A stretch of 64,000 nucleotides of DNA. Source: Plantago elongata. Its lineage: Eukaryota; Streptophyta; Magnoliopsida; Lamiales; Plantaginaceae. Of this stretch, positions 32,561 to 45,900 are shown piece after piece; position 1 is the stretch's first letter, and every line of letters begins with the position of its first letter. Both the position numbers and the translations under genes were made by a program. The stretch lies in contig JAYMSP010000083.1 in NCBI GenBank assembly GCA_036897095.1, positions 26,150 to 90,149 on the forward strand, given 5' to 3'. Below the pieces are notes generated by a model. That model ran no database searches. It had not been told where the DNA came from and saw only the letters and a program-made list of their open reading frames with translations.

Positions 32561-33780
32561 AGCCAGATGAGTTTTACCCAAATTGCAAAGGAGAATTGTA
32601 AAGCTCACCCTTCTAAATAGCCTGTATTGCAAATTGGACTACAACTTCCATACCATGCCAATATTCCCATACTTTTTATTTTGACAAAATTTTATTTTGC
32701 ACTAACATTTTTCGATGTTTTGAATTTACCCTCATTTTTCGTTCAATTAATACTAATAACGTTTCATCACTTTGACATTACACCAAAAATTGACGTCCAT
32801 TAAATTTATATTTTAAATAACCCTAAAATCTTTTCAGAAATTTACACCCACTATAAAAACCTTTTTTCGTTTTCTAAATCACACTAAAACTTTCTTAATT
32901 ATTTAAATAATCAAAATATATGTCCGTATGATTTTTTTGGGTTGCTAGCATAGTGGTTGTAGGATATGCATCATATTTGCCATGACTTTGACATTTTGCA
33001 ATCAAATTATTCATATAAATTGTTGGTTCAGTGTAGAGATTTAAAGAACATCATATGTGATCAGGGTTAATTGCGTATCTTCATGTGTTTGGATATAAAA
33101 AATGACACAAAGCTACGTATATATTTATGGAACGAGCGTATATACTTTGTGACTTCATTTTTGTAATTTTATTAAATCAACTAATTGAAAGATGGAATAT
33201 AAAGAGAGTTCGAAAACTTAGTTTTATAGATAGAAAAAAATATATGTATGTCAATTAATATATTAATAAATTTTATTATTTTTATCCGTCTTATGAAATT
33301 TCACATTCGCCAGATACTTATGGAGTATGTTATTGTTATATCTATCATAAAATAAACTTATTATTATATTTACCAAACAAATGAAGAAAGTGCGTTTGAT
33401 TAGTAAAGTGAAGTGTCGTTGTTGGTTAATTTGTGACTCGGATTGTAATCCTTATTTTTCATAACACTTATGTTCTTTTTTGTTGGAATAAAAATTCAAA
33501 TTTTCAAATAAATTATTACTATATAAAAAAGTATTGATGGTGAAAAAAAAATTCAAGAGGTATGATTTGCGCTAGTTTGTGAGCTACTAATAAATTCAAT
33601 GATTTAAACTTGTAGAAATTGAAAACGTGACTAGACGACTTGCATATCAATTTGATCATAGAGATTTGTAAACTGGTGAAATTTATGCAGCAAAGGTATG
33701 AAATATATGAATGCTTGCGTAATTTTTAAAAAATTGTGAAAAGTAAATATTTTAAACATGATCTTGGTCATGATCAAATG
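32561..33780. other. AT-rich intergenic DNA, no gene seen
   Basis: No open frame, inverted repeat or known element is evident. TAGCATAGTGGTTGTAGGATATG (about 32947-32969, given here only as an A-box-like hint) lacks a matching B box. Confidence 0.45.
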
Positions 33781-33868
33781 CTTCGAAACGCTTCAAATGG
33801 CTCGACTTCGTACCTATCCACATATATATGGATAGGTACGAAGTCGAGCTATTTGAAGCGTTTCGAAG
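33781..33868. repeat. near-perfect 40-bp inverted repeat (hairpin)
   Basis: Arms 33781-33820 and 33829-33868 match at 39 of 40 positions as reverse complements, separated by 8 bases (CATATATA). The arms contain CTTCGAAACGCTTCAAAT and CGACTTCGTACCTATCCA. Transcribed on either strand it would fold into one long stem. No terminal duplication or flanking element is visible. Confidence 0.95.
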
Positions 33869-36180
33869 TTGTTAATAAAGATGGTGATCATTTTCAACAA
33901 AGAGACATATTACAAAGGCAAAATCTCAAGTGGCATATATCTTGAATTTTGTTTAGTTTCATGAACAAACTAAATCAAAAAAAAATATTAATTTAGAAGT
34001 AACTATTTTTTTGTATATTATAATTTTTATTAAATCGTATATAACTTTATTTGTAAAATTCCGAAAAATATTTTGAGCATATATTTGAATTCATCGTGGA
34101 AAGACGAGTTTACAGACACCAATCTTATATATTTTTAATAATTAAATAAATTATTTATGTATTAACATAAAAATTACTGTGTTAAATGTGATCTATTGCA
34201 TGCTTGTCAAAATTCTAAATTTGAAAAATAAGCCACGGAACATTTATTGTAAAGAATGAAATTCACCTTATAACTTTCACTATTTATATTTTTAGTACAT
34301 TCACTTCATATATAATTTTTATTTATCACATATAACTTTATCAGCAAAACTCATAAAAAATAGACACCAATTTACTGTTTATAATATTTTATGTCAAAAT
34401 TCTATGTGGCATGTCTCTTTGAATTATATTAAGTTTCATGCATAAAATTAAATTAAAAGAAAAATATTATTTGAAAAGTATACTATTTACTTTTTAGTGC
34501 AAGAGTCGATCGAAGTTCACACTATCCCTATCATCAAATCTAAAACACGGCTATGCAAAATTAACCCCAAAAGGACCTATCAACATGAAGTTTAAATCAA
34601 GGATATACGACCTTCGTCAAAATAAATAAAGTATAATCACACTTTTAATTTCGGCTAAATCAAAATATGATATGGAATGTATCTTTGAGTTTCATTGATA
34701 ATATTAATTAAAAAAAGAAAATATGTTTATATTGAACGATAAATCTAGACCTATTTATCCATAATTTGTATAGTTAATATGGCCCAATTCTCTAGAATGT
34801 CAAATTTAAAAAATATTATGTACATGTTAAAAAATAGCTTAACTTATAGTACTTTTGGAAAGGTGTTTATGGTCCAATTCTGCATATATAAATGATTGTA
34901 TAAAAATCAATTGAAATATGACAATATATTTCAAAATTTCAATATTATCATGAAATATATTTTAAACTTTGAAAACAAAAAAAAAATTCAGTTGCAAATT
35001 AATGTACGATCTCTCTGAATTTTGAGACATTGGTATGTGTCTTGTGTGTTTGATGAGATATTGAGGTAGACAATCGTTTGTGGTTCAATGTCATTCAATT
35101 TGGAACAATGAATGAGTTCAAGGGGACTATATGATGATAATTTGAATAAAAATTGAATTTTTTTTTTATTTTTTGTTTTTGTTTTTAAGTGCTGAGAAAT
35201 AAAGGAAAAAAGTACTCTAAATCGACACATTGTCAGTTTAAATAAGCAAGATATGTGTTGTTCAGACAATTCCTACTTGATTAATCAACCGTAAAATTAG
35301 GAATCTCGACCCAAACACTGGCCAAACAAATCTATAAAGTTTGACTGACCCAAGTCTACTAAATATTTTTATAATTAAACATCTACTCTATGACTTAAAA
35401 ACTAATGATTTGATACTAATATATATAACAACAATTACGGTACGACTAATGATGACATATATTATTTTCAAGGTTAGGATCCAACCAACTTGTTAAGTAC
35501 TTGACGGTTTGATATAAGATGAACTTTTATATCGGGTAATGCACCCATACCAGACCCATTGAGTGGAAAGTGATACATATTTTTAATAAATCGTTCCCCT
35601 CAAACCCCAAAACGAAAGTGGATAAAATAGTTGTGACTTTAAATACTTTTACACTTAAAGTGAATAGGTAAATTTACTTGAAGATATGTATGTAGTGTAC
35701 TGACACACACCAATTTTAAACGAATTTGAGTAATAAGAGTATAGGATAAAAATGTACGATTGATATAATATGAGGTATATTAGTTCATAATACGAGGAGT
35801 TGTTTTTCATACGACAATAACGATAACAAAATCATACCAACTTAGTTGGCTTAAAGATCTATTTGTTTGTACTGGTCTAGACGTGCCTCCTTAGAAAAGT
35901 ATAAAATAACTTTGCAAATCAATGTTAGGTTACAAGTTCCATCAAACGAGATGCAAGAATATTTGATCAGATTCGGATCACTAGTCGTGTTGTAAAGTAC
36001 GCTTGGATAACCTCATATCGAATCGTATACATCCGAAACTTTATTTTCTACTGGAACGATCCTCACCAAATCCTGTACTTATAACACCTCGCAACATCTC
36101 CACTCTAGTCCTACAAAAGCCACAAAATGTTCCCTCTCATACGACACATGCTCGTTAAGAACCTCACATTCTTCAACCTC
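33869..36180. other. AT-rich intergenic DNA, no gene seen
   Basis: The 93-codon minus-strand frame at 34988-35269 includes a poly-Lys run from an A/T tract and has no domain; I do not call it. No repeats above background are visible. Confidence 0.5.
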
Positions 36181-36187
36181 CAAGTAG

Positions 36188-36345
36188 ACATATCCATTAG
36201 GAATCTCTTTGTAAAAAAGCTGAAACATCATGTTCCAGGTTGGTTGCTCGACTTAAAGAGTCTGCATAATTTGTGTAACGATAAGAACGAGTTCCATCGC
36301 TAACGTAAACCTGGTATTCGACGTCTAGTTCATTTAATGGGAACA
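36188..36345 (-). pseudogene. possible coding remnant, unknown family
   Basis: On the minus strand a stop-free piece reads NELDVEYQVYVSDGTRSYRY, then TNYADSLSRATNLEHDVSAF, then LQRDS and a stop. Flanking pieces in other frames (RGLLEDEVFNTYENFGVFCS at about 36410-36350; YVYLEVEECEVLNEHVSYER at about 36190-36130) also look protein-like. Together they suggest a frameshifted gene relic of several hundred bases. I do not recognise the family. Confidence 0.25.
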
Positions 36346-36419
36346 AAAAACTCCAAAGTTTTCATAGGTGTTGAAGACCTCGTCTTCAAGCAAGCCTCTT
36401 GGAGGAAATACTTGTTCTT

Positions 36420-37902
36420 AATGATTTTTTACAAACATGTTCCGAGTTTAGTTTTGTTCTGCCTTTGTCAATCAACTTGACTCACTGGACTTATTGCGTT
36501 CATGTAAAACTGTTCCATGCTTTAATGCAGCTAACTAGTAGTAAAAGAAAAAAAAGATTATAACAAATAGACATATATCACGTTTGGTTTTTTTGAAAGA
36601 AATGTTGATTGATCTATATACATATATATGGGTTTTTGGTTCTTATAATTCAAATTTAGCTGCATTACTAATCAAATCCTTGCTTGTCTATAAAACTGAA
36701 ATTATTAGTCCCGTTAAAGTATCAAAGTATCATAAAAAAGTCTTCTAAGGTATACTATAGATAACTTATTTGAAAATTGTGATATAGGTTGTAAAAAACT
36801 TAAACAAGGAAGGCATCACACTAGAAGCATGGTGATAACACTACGTGGACTCTCTAGATAGTATGTCGACTTTCAACCATCCACGTCTTCACCTTGTTGC
36901 AGTTTTGCTTGTCGATTACATTCTTCAGTTCATCAAAGTTATTTGACATACAATAATATCGAGGTTTGATAAGAAAATCAACAACTTCATCAATTTGAGA
37001 AGTAGTTTGTTCCAAGTGGAACCATATGGAATTTGATTTCTAGACAAATGTATATCGCCAGTAATTAGACTATACATTCCAGGAAGAAATGCAACATGAA
37101 TGTCTCATGCATGCTAGTTGTCAACATGTCTTAATGCGATCCATATTTGTGTTTAATACTTCACCTCGATATACCATATTATATATATTATCGAACTAAC
37201 TATATTTGAATTGTCACGTGGTTGAGACGAACCTTTAACATATTACAATAACACCAACAATAGGTGACTCATAATGTCAGGGGGAGATCCATTACAGATG
37301 ATGTGAAGAAAAATACCATATATTCATTTTTCATTTATAAATGTGGATTATGAGTTATCATTGTTCCATTAGCGCACATGTCTCTATATACACCTTAAGT
37401 TGTTGGAGAAACCATCATCATCAACATAATTGTAGGTGGTTTTATTATGCATAGTACTCCATCTCTAACTCTCGTTGTATTAGTATAATGAAACCCATGA
37501 ACAATTTTATAAGAAAGTAAGATGTTACTTCGTTTTTATATGTAAGTTATCACACTTGAAAGTTTGCATTGTGGTAAATTTTAAATGTAGATCATCAAAT
37601 ATTTCCAAGTGCATAGTAGATCAGTATGATATAACACATTGTAACTGATAAGAGATTATTTGTGTCACGTTTTATGCATGTGGTATGATTTGCTCGATTA
37701 CATTGTTAGGAACATAACATGTTTTTCTTATATAAGCTAATAACAAATAATCAAACAGTAACATCCTGCATGTATGCAATTTTATTCACACGAGCATAAC
37801 GTGGACATAAATTTGTATTCATAGACTATGTACCCAATGTGTATGATTCAAGACTCTATATATTAGGTTCACCTAAAGTAAACTGCCACATATTTTACCG
37901 GG
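36420..37902. other. intergenic DNA, no gene seen
   Basis: AT-rich, without open frames above about 50 codons and without recognisable repeats. Confidence 0.45.
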
Positions 37903-38310
37903 ATGAGTAGCAGTGCTACACTACACGACCTATTCCTTCGAGATAAGAATGTGGCGATTAGGGTGGATAAAGTTGTGGCGATTGAAGAGCAAGATCCGTG
38001 TAATATCCCACCACCAAAGTTGCCGCTCCCACCTTGTGCATTTAAAAGGCCCGTTCATGACATGCAACTTCCACTTCCACCATGTACTTTTGGACTACCA
38101 ACTAAAAGCTCATCACGTAAAGGTTTAAGAAGAACATATGACCCTTTCGAGGCTGCAATCAAAGAAGTTACGAAGAGCAACACAAGGGAAAAATTGAATG
38201 AATGGTTTGGATCTAAAATACATGTTCCGAGTTTTCAATGCAAGCAACCGTCCATTGTGATAGACAGTATAGTGAGGATATCACATATAAATGGCTCGCA
38301 CAATAATTAG
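37903..38310 (+). CDS. orphan 135-codon ORF with PLPPC motifs
   Basis: The frame begins MSSSATLHDLFLRDKNVAIR. It has two similar proline-cysteine motifs, LPLPPCAFKRP and LPLPPCTFGLP (residues about 40-50 and 55-66), then a basic linker (KSSSRKGLRRTYDPFEAAIK) and a helical KEVTKSNTREKLNEWFGSK segment, ending at TAA. The composition, the duplicated motif and the lack of internal stops suggest a real gene or recent pseudogene rather than chance. I do not recognise the family. No signal peptide or membrane segment is visible. It could be a single-exon gene or one exon of a larger one. Confidence 0.45.
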   Translation: MSSSATLHDLFLRDKNVAIRVDKVVAIEEQDPCNIPPPKLPLPPCAFKRPVHDMQLPLPPCTFGLPTKSSSRKGLRRTYDPFEAAIKEVTKSNTREKLNEWFGSKIHVPSFQCKQPSIVIDSIVRISHINGSHNN

Positions 38311-38933
38311 GCCTGATGTCAATCTCATGTGAAGATGATGAGACTTAAAATGTTACTAAAAGATAACCTATAGAGCTCACAATTCGAAAACCTTACAAGC
38401 AAATTCAATTTAATTAAACCATACGCGCATCTGAGCGGAGACGCACACTATGAACCTGTCCTGCCGCAATTGTAAATACTCATCAATATAAATCTAAAAT
38501 CTTCCTCTCAACAATAGTGTCATACTTATGGTACCATCAAACTATTATACTCAAAATACAATATCCCATTTAAACATGTAAACGCAAAAAATGATAAATA
38601 GTGTTTAGAAATAAAATTAGTTAAAATGGAACCATCAAGAATTGAATATGGACCATTATGTATTAAACCTAATACTAGAACAACCCCACCACAACGCATT
38701 TTCAACAATTTTCCGCCTGTGTATATTTCTAATAAATATCTCAGCAGGGTCTAGTGTACCCATTGCCTCAATGTGGCTTCGACAATGTAGTTTTTGTAGT
38801 AGCATCAATTCATATGTACATAAAGTTGGTCTACTGGACTTATACAAAAACAAAGTCTTTTTATTTTCCTTGAATCCCCCTTTATGAAGATGTCCCCGTG
38901 TTCGACTCATCCCCTTGAATCCCCCTTTTTGTT
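38311..38933. other. intergenic DNA, no gene seen
   Basis: Overlapping frames on both strands at 38640-38910 have no domain and no splice support. They are not called. Confidence 0.5.
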
Positions 38934-39388
38934 GTAAAGCTCGTTAAGAATTTTTTTATAAAAGCTCGAGCTCGATCGAGCTGAATATATTGAGCTCGAG
39001 CTCGAGAGTAAATTTTACTATTCGAGCTCGGCTCGCGAGCTCTTTTATTTTATGTTATTAAACATTTAAAACTCGAAAGCTCGAACTTAGCTCGGCTCGC
39101 GAGCTCGAAACTGGCAAAGCTCGAATTTAGCTCGACTAAAAATTTTGACAATTAAATGAAATATTATCTATATTTATTGTTATGTTTACAATATATATTA
39201 TTACTAAAAAAGACTATTCGAATAGCTCGTCGAGCTTTCGAGCCGAATAACATACTATTCGAGCTCGAGCTCGAAATATTTTCGAGCTAAAAATGAAGTT
39301 CGAACTGGAGCTCGAGCTCGAACAAATCGAACTTTTTTCGAGTCGAGCTCGAATAGCTCGAAAAAAACTTGATTCGTTTGTAGCTCTA
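38934..39388. mobile_element. GAGCTCG-rich hAT-like MITE, about 455 bp
   Basis: The segment is packed with GAGCTCGAG, TCGAGCTCG and GCTCGCGAGCTC. The ends GTAAAGCTCGTTAAGAAT (left) and, on the other strand, GTAGAGCTACAAACGAATC (right) are related inverted repeats. Such GAGCTCGA-rich elements are a common plant non-autonomous type, usually ascribed to hAT. The target duplication is not clear. Confidence 0.65.
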
Positions 39389-39469
39389 CTTCTTACCCAC
39401 GAGCTTTGATTAATCTAACCACTATGTAGATTAGAGTAGAAAAATCTATACATACCACATTGAGCCGCA

Positions 39470-39938
39470 TTTCACTCTTATGCTATCAGGCCCAAACGAG
39501 TTCAATCAGTTTCATCAGGCCCAATTCATGACTACCACCTCTCATCGACTGAAAACGAATTGACTCAACAAATCGTCTTCGTCTTCACTCAACCAGTCTC
39601 AGGTTCAGCTATTCCTCTGTTCGTTAGGGTTTAATTAATTTCAGATATCACTTGATTGAAGAAAACCGAGTTTCATTTCTATTTGATTTGGTCATTTATT
39701 TTCTCTTCCCGAAAATTCACATTGCCTTGAGGTCTCAGGTACTGAAAGGCTCATTTCAATATAGAAATGGTCGCGTTGTTCATTGAGAATTTAGATATAC
39801 TATGTGTTTGATGTATTTCTGCTGTTTGCTTTATAAGAATTTCATGTTGTATTACGGAATAACAGCTTTTCTAGTGGCAAACATTCTGATTAAGTGTTAA
39901 TTGTTGCTGTTTAGGTGAGTTTTTTTTGCTTGCCGCAG
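39470..39938 (+). promoter_or_regulatory. PRP40 promoter, leader exon and leader intron
   Basis: Two AGGCCCAA motifs (about 39488-39495 and 39516-39523; complement TTGGGCCT) are site-II-like elements typical of plant housekeeping promoters. No TATA box is evident. A leader exon (about 39580-39738) ends CTCAG before GTACTGAAAG, and the intron 39739-39938 ends GCCGCAG two bases before the ATG. Introns in the 5' leader are common in highly expressed plant genes. The transcription start is inferred. Confidence 0.5.
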
Positions 39939-39940
39939 GC

Positions 39941-42900
39941 ATGGCAAGTAATCCCCCTCCACCTGGTCCACAGGTATGCTACTGTATAAAATTGTTTTCG
40001 TGTTTGCTTTTACTCGATTTATTCTTTCGATTCCGTTTGCAGCCTGTAATCTGGTCGTGTTAATGTAATCAGAGTCGTGTTGGGTTTATTATGAATGGTC
40101 TATGGTAGGGAATTGGAAATGAAATCTGGAAACTGATAAGTTAGTAATCGATTTGGGGATCTGATGTTTGAATGAGTTATCGGGTGAATGGTGCTAGAAG
40201 TTATTTGTGGATTATGATACAATGATGCAAAGCTGCAGTGTGAATTCATTCTATGATAGAAACCGCAACCTGTTTCATTTCTGAGTTCCTCTAAGCATAA
40301 AATCCGGAAAACTTACCAGTTTGAATTTGTTCTATACGATGAAGTGGATAGCTCTATTTGAAAAGCAGACCCATGTTCAACCTAGTTAGAGGGATTTTAG
40401 AAAGTTATAGGTGTGTACAGCTTGTATATTCAGATTCTGATATCTTTTCATGTCAATGTTTACACGTGATAGTCACATTGGCCGCCTCCTACTTCTGGAT
40501 CCATGGCCCCACAAAATTTTTCTGCACCATATCCCATGCAGGTATGCAACCAGAGCTGCGTTTATGATATTAGTTGATTATAGAATTTCTGTGGGTACAA
40601 ATTACTAACACAGTGCATTATTGGCTGCTTCAGTTTCGTCCAGCAGGAGCGCCGTCGCAAGGACAACAATATACTTCTCCACAAGTCAGTCAGCAATATC
40701 ACCCAGCTGGTCAACCACAAAACATGGTGATGATTCCTGGTCAAAATCAACAACCTCCATTTTCTCAACCAGTGCAGCAGTATCATCCACGTCCTGGACA
40801 GTTGGCTCACGGGGCACCATCTCCTTATCCCCAAATGCACATGACTCTTGCATCGAGCACTGCACAGCCTCAGCCCACTGCTCCAAGCAATGGAGTCTCA
40901 TTTTCGTCATCTTATACCGTGAGAAATTAGAAACTATTATTGGTTCTTTCGCGATGGAGTATTCAGTTTCATCTCATACAGTCTGTTTCTTTTCAGTTTG
41001 CCCCATCTTCGTATGGTATGCCACAAAATAGTGTCAATATGCCACCCCAATTTCAACATTTGCCACAACCAGTTGGTTCAGCTGGGGGGCAACCCTGGTT
41101 GCAACCAAGTCAAACTACATCGGCTGTTGCACTGCCACAACAAGGATTTCCTGCAGCTACACCTGTACCTGTATGTTCTTCTTTCTCTATAAATTTGATA
41201 TCAAGGCTTTTGGCCTGCTGATAATGTCTTTGAAGTGGTCATTTGATGTTCATTACATTATGCATTCTTAATTTGACTGTTGCTTATTTTTCCTGAATAC
41301 GAATGTCAGCCTGGCACTTCATATATTCGTGAGACAATATTTTCATCATTTCACGTCACATGTTTATGAGTTTTACTTCTAAATAAAAAAACTATGCAGG
41401 TTGTTAGATCATTTTAATATGAGGCTTGAGTCTGGTTATGGTTATTAGATATTTAAGGGCACTTGCTATCTCTACTAGCTTCAGAATTTAAGTGATGTCA
41501 CTAGCATACCTATCAATCCAAGATCGCGGTGCGGAGCGGCCAACCCCAAAATGGTTCGGCAGGATAGCTGATAATTAAAGTGCAGTATATGCATGTTAAG
41601 TAAATTATGTATTAGTTATAATATGCATAAGCACTATAATAAATACTCAGAATCCAAATAAATTACTTAATATTGAGAACTTAGTATAAGGGAGGCTCTC
41701 AGATCAGTACCCATAGGTAAAGAAGGTACCAAAGTAGTCGCTGGCTTTGCCCTGATGCCGTAGAAAGAAAAAGGGAGAAATAACGGAAGATTGTGTTTGA
41801 TGGATTGCAAAAGTATGAATCATCTCCTTTCTTTAAGTTTAAGTGGGGGTAGAACGAAATTTCAAGCCCGACTAAACCTCAAAATCATCTTAAAAAGATT
41901 AGAATGGCCCGAGCAAGGATGACACACAATAATCAAGAAATGGTCCAAATTTTTTTTTTTAAATTGTATTTTCAAAAAACCATCTTACAATGTAAGTAAT
42001 GGTGCTAGACAGCTCCTCGATGCAATCTGCATCTGAGCACCATAATAGCAGCCACCAAGCTGACTCTCATCACTAGTTAGTACTCTTGCATTTTGGATCT
42101 GTATGTATGGAGTCTATTTTTTTTTTTTACTGTCTTGTACTCTTGTTGTTTCTGAATTGAACATAAGCATTTATGAATCATGGTTATATAATTCATTAGA
42201 ATAGGTAGTATATACTATATAGTATATTGTTTATTTGCATGTTCGCTATTATATCAAATAGAAAGCTAAAACGGGCATGGGTGATCCAGGGCATGTTTGC
42301 TCGAACGTTTGCTGTGTGCTATTAATAACTATGTTCATACAAGTTTATTGTCTTTAATCGTTCCTGAAAAACTGTCCTCTTAGCTAGTAGATTTATTTAC
42401 TTGTTACTTAAGTTCTTAATCCACATCCTGATGAAAGAAGTCCAGTTTGAGAACGTCTTGCATATAGGGTCAAATGAACAGTACTTTTTGAGGAGTACTC
42501 CACCTGTCCTTATAAAAATGTGCCGTTTAACTCATTTAGGCCGACTTTGACTACATGTTTACTCCTAGATTACACCCAAAGACATTGAATAAAATTATAC
42601 TATTATGAAAGCTCATAAAATATACTAATATAGTTTTATTTGTTAAGTATTTTTTTTGATTTAATCTGTGTAATTTGTGCTGAAAGTCGACTTAAAAAAG
42701 TCAAACCACAGAAGCAGGGAGTTAATATTTTGCTGCACTGTTAAACTTCTTTTTTCTGGAAATAGATAGATTTCTCTATTACTAGAAATATTGAATATTA
42801 CATTAACAAAGGCATGGGGTTCGCATAGCTGAAGTACATGTTTTTGGCTTGAGCGAGTTCAATTGTTACCACTTTCTGAAAGAGGAATATGGATATATGT

Positions 42901-45900
42901 TTTATGTTAAAGTGCCCAGTTTTTCTATTTCTTCTTTGTTTTTCTCTGTTTTGCTTTGTTTGAATTTTCATGATCAAGTTTGAAGATATGTTCCCTTGAT
43001 AACTATGCATACCGTCTCTCAATCATGCTAGATGTTTTGCATTAAAGCTTCCGTGGTGAAATTTACTTCTCATAAACCATTTTCTCAGCATAATTCTAAT
43101 AACTGAACTTGATATTGCGATCTTGCTGCAAAATGTATCAGACTGTTAATGGTGCTAGTTCAGCTCAACAGGCTGCTTCAGATTGGCAAGAATATGAAGC
43201 CGGTGATGGAAGAAGGTAACAGCTTACTGCAATAATAATGTGAGATATTTCTGATTTAGTTGTTAGATTACGTGAATATATCCTTTCTTAAGCTAGACAT
43301 TGGTAAGAACTAGGAAGACCACACATTGCCTTATTGACTTGGTAGCTAATAATTTGGACTTTTGAAGTACTTGCTGCCAGAGTTTTTGGCTATTTTAGTT
43401 GGGCATTTTGATTGACAGTGGCTGGCACATGACTTTTATGTGAGGGGGGGGGGGGTCACAATTTTAATTATATTTATGGATATGAACCACGAAAGTAGTG
43501 TGTAAATCAATGCCTTATTCTAAGCTCCTCAAAAGTAAATTGTTTTTGAAATAGAAATATATCTAAAATGGAAAATAAAAGATCTGATGAAGAATAATAA
43601 TGAAATGCGTTAGAAAATAGAGAAACTATGGTTGAGAAGGAAAAGCAAAATTCGATGGTGAAAGAAAATTTATACTTGTTTTGAGACTGCTCTATTCTGG
43701 ATTGTTTGGCTGGCCAATTACTCAATGAAGTTGCATAGTCGTTCGGAAATACTGCAGAGTTAATGCTGCATGCTAATATTATATATTTAACAAAGGATAT
43801 ATTAGTAACTAGTAGTTTCATGGAAATATCTTTCCCCCCCCTTTTCCTAGAATGTTCTGAATTTGACGTTGGTCATTTCTACAGGTATTATTACAACAAG
43901 GTGACAAAGCAGTCCAGTTGGGAAAAGCCTCCTGAGTTGATGACTCCTCTAGAGGTGAGCTGCGTTATTTATATGCTGCTCTGTGTAATCTTACTAGCGA
44001 CTGTGCTTTATTATATGTCACTATTTTTTTTTTCTTTGAGCTTGTTGAAGACTCAGTTTTATGCTATTCATGTTGAAAGCTGCATACATAATTTAGATTG
44101 TTCAAAATTTTTATATGCATATTCTCCTTTTCTTTGCATGTCCTTCCACTGGTTTGTAGATGTCACCGCATTTCGGGAATATGAGGACTGCTTTATACTC
44201 ACTGTGAAGGCGGTTTCACGTTCGGCAGGCAACAGTTTGCTTTTTTACATTTCAGATGTAATTTTGGGATTTCAATTGTGGTCATTGCTGTTGTTGCCTT
44301 GCTTAGAAGTTAAAACTTAAAACCGTGTGTGCACATAATTTATTGCGACTGAGGAGCTTTTGTGAAAAATATGCTAAAATTTCCCTCTCAAATTCCTGGG
44401 TCATTGGTTAATTTTACCCCTCCCCCCCCGCCCCTTCTCTCTGTATTTCTGCTGTTCTTTCAACTAAAGCCTTGAGTTTTTACCTTGGTTAGTACAGTTT
44501 GTACTCATTATTTATTGTCACTGAGGATCTCTTGTGAAACTCTTGCTGAATTTACCTCACTCGAACAGTCTTGGGTCATTGGTTGATTATACCCTTTTAT
44601 TTCTGCCAGTTATGCTTATAGGTAATAGTATACCAAGTTCTTTCAACTTCAAGTGCTGAACCTTTACTGCTGGATGATTTTTTTCCTTGATAATTCAGCT
44701 ATGCTCAAGCTGCTCAATATGATACTTGGTGTGGGTATTGTTATGATTCATATTTTTCTGTTGGAACATCCATGCACTGGACCTGTTTTGCTACTATCTT
44801 CATGAAACATAGCACACACAGCACTTACACTGGTATTTGCATATTTAGTGTACTTCATGCTTGCCTGTTCACCGAAAGTCCTACAGGTTCAGATTCTTAA
44901 AATGATTGCAGGTATGACTTGGTGAAGTACGAGTTCAATGTTTGCTAGTCTGCATGGCCCTTTTCTTGTTTCCTTTTGTTCTTGTTTTATTTTGTTTTCA
45001 TGATAAAAAACCTGTATTTGACTTGATGACTGAAAAACGTCGTTAACTTGAAATAACAAATTAATACTAGTTGATCCTGCAGCATGTGGTTGGTATAGAT
45101 TACTGAATGTTTCATGCTCTGTATAAGAGAACCATATGCACTCCCGTAGAAAGTGTATGATTAAATGGTATTCACATATGCATTGGAAATGTACCAAGGC
45201 TAACAATGATTTTAAATGTCAAACATCAGATGGTTCCAATTTGAATTTTGTTTTGGTTGTGTGACTTCCGTTATTTTCTACATTAGAAACAAAAAATTGG
45301 ACTTATAAAATCGTTATATGCTTTTGACAGAGAGCGGATGCATCTACAGTCTGGAAAGAATTTACAACTGCTGAAGGAAGAAAGTGAGCATGATACCAGG
45401 CCTTTCTTTCTGTTACTAAAATAGTTTTGAAGTGCCCGATAGTTATATATATGATTTTTCCTCAGGTACTACTACAACAAGGAAACAAAGCAATCTAAAT
45501 GGACAATACCAGATGAACTGAAGGTTTGTTGTAATGCTTTCAGTTGAAATAGTTAATATTGATAAAGTAGTAAGTGGATGGTAAAAAGTCGGATATCGAG
45601 AATAGATATAGTCTTTCAGTAATTAAAAAATTATTGACTCGAGATAGTGGCCCATTGGGTTTCCACTGAGAAAGTGTAAAGCATTTAGTGAATCGCCTAA
45701 AAAGGAAAATTGGAAAACATCTAGGCTCTTTTTAGCAAAACTAGTTGAAAAGCTAGCTGCTAGCTGGAAATCTAGCTGCTAGCTGAAAAGGTAGCTGGTA
45801 GCTTGTCAACAAGCTAACTTGATTAGCTTTTCAAACTAGCTAGCTTGTTTAAAAAGCTGCGCGTTCACGTAACAAGCTTTTTATCAAAAGAGCTCATTGA

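Noticed and set aside
34988-35269. 93-codon minus-strand frame
   Set aside because: Contains a lysine run from an A/T tract, lacks a domain and has no splice or promoter support.
40621-41031. 136-codon alternative plus-strand frame across PRP40 exon 3
   Set aside because: It overlaps the Pro/Gln-rich exon in another frame and runs through the exon 3 donor and exon 4 acceptor. The in-phase exon model explains the region.
41893-41960. Functional U6 snRNA gene
   Set aside because: The 5' third is missing and no upstream sequence element or TATA box is at the required spacing.
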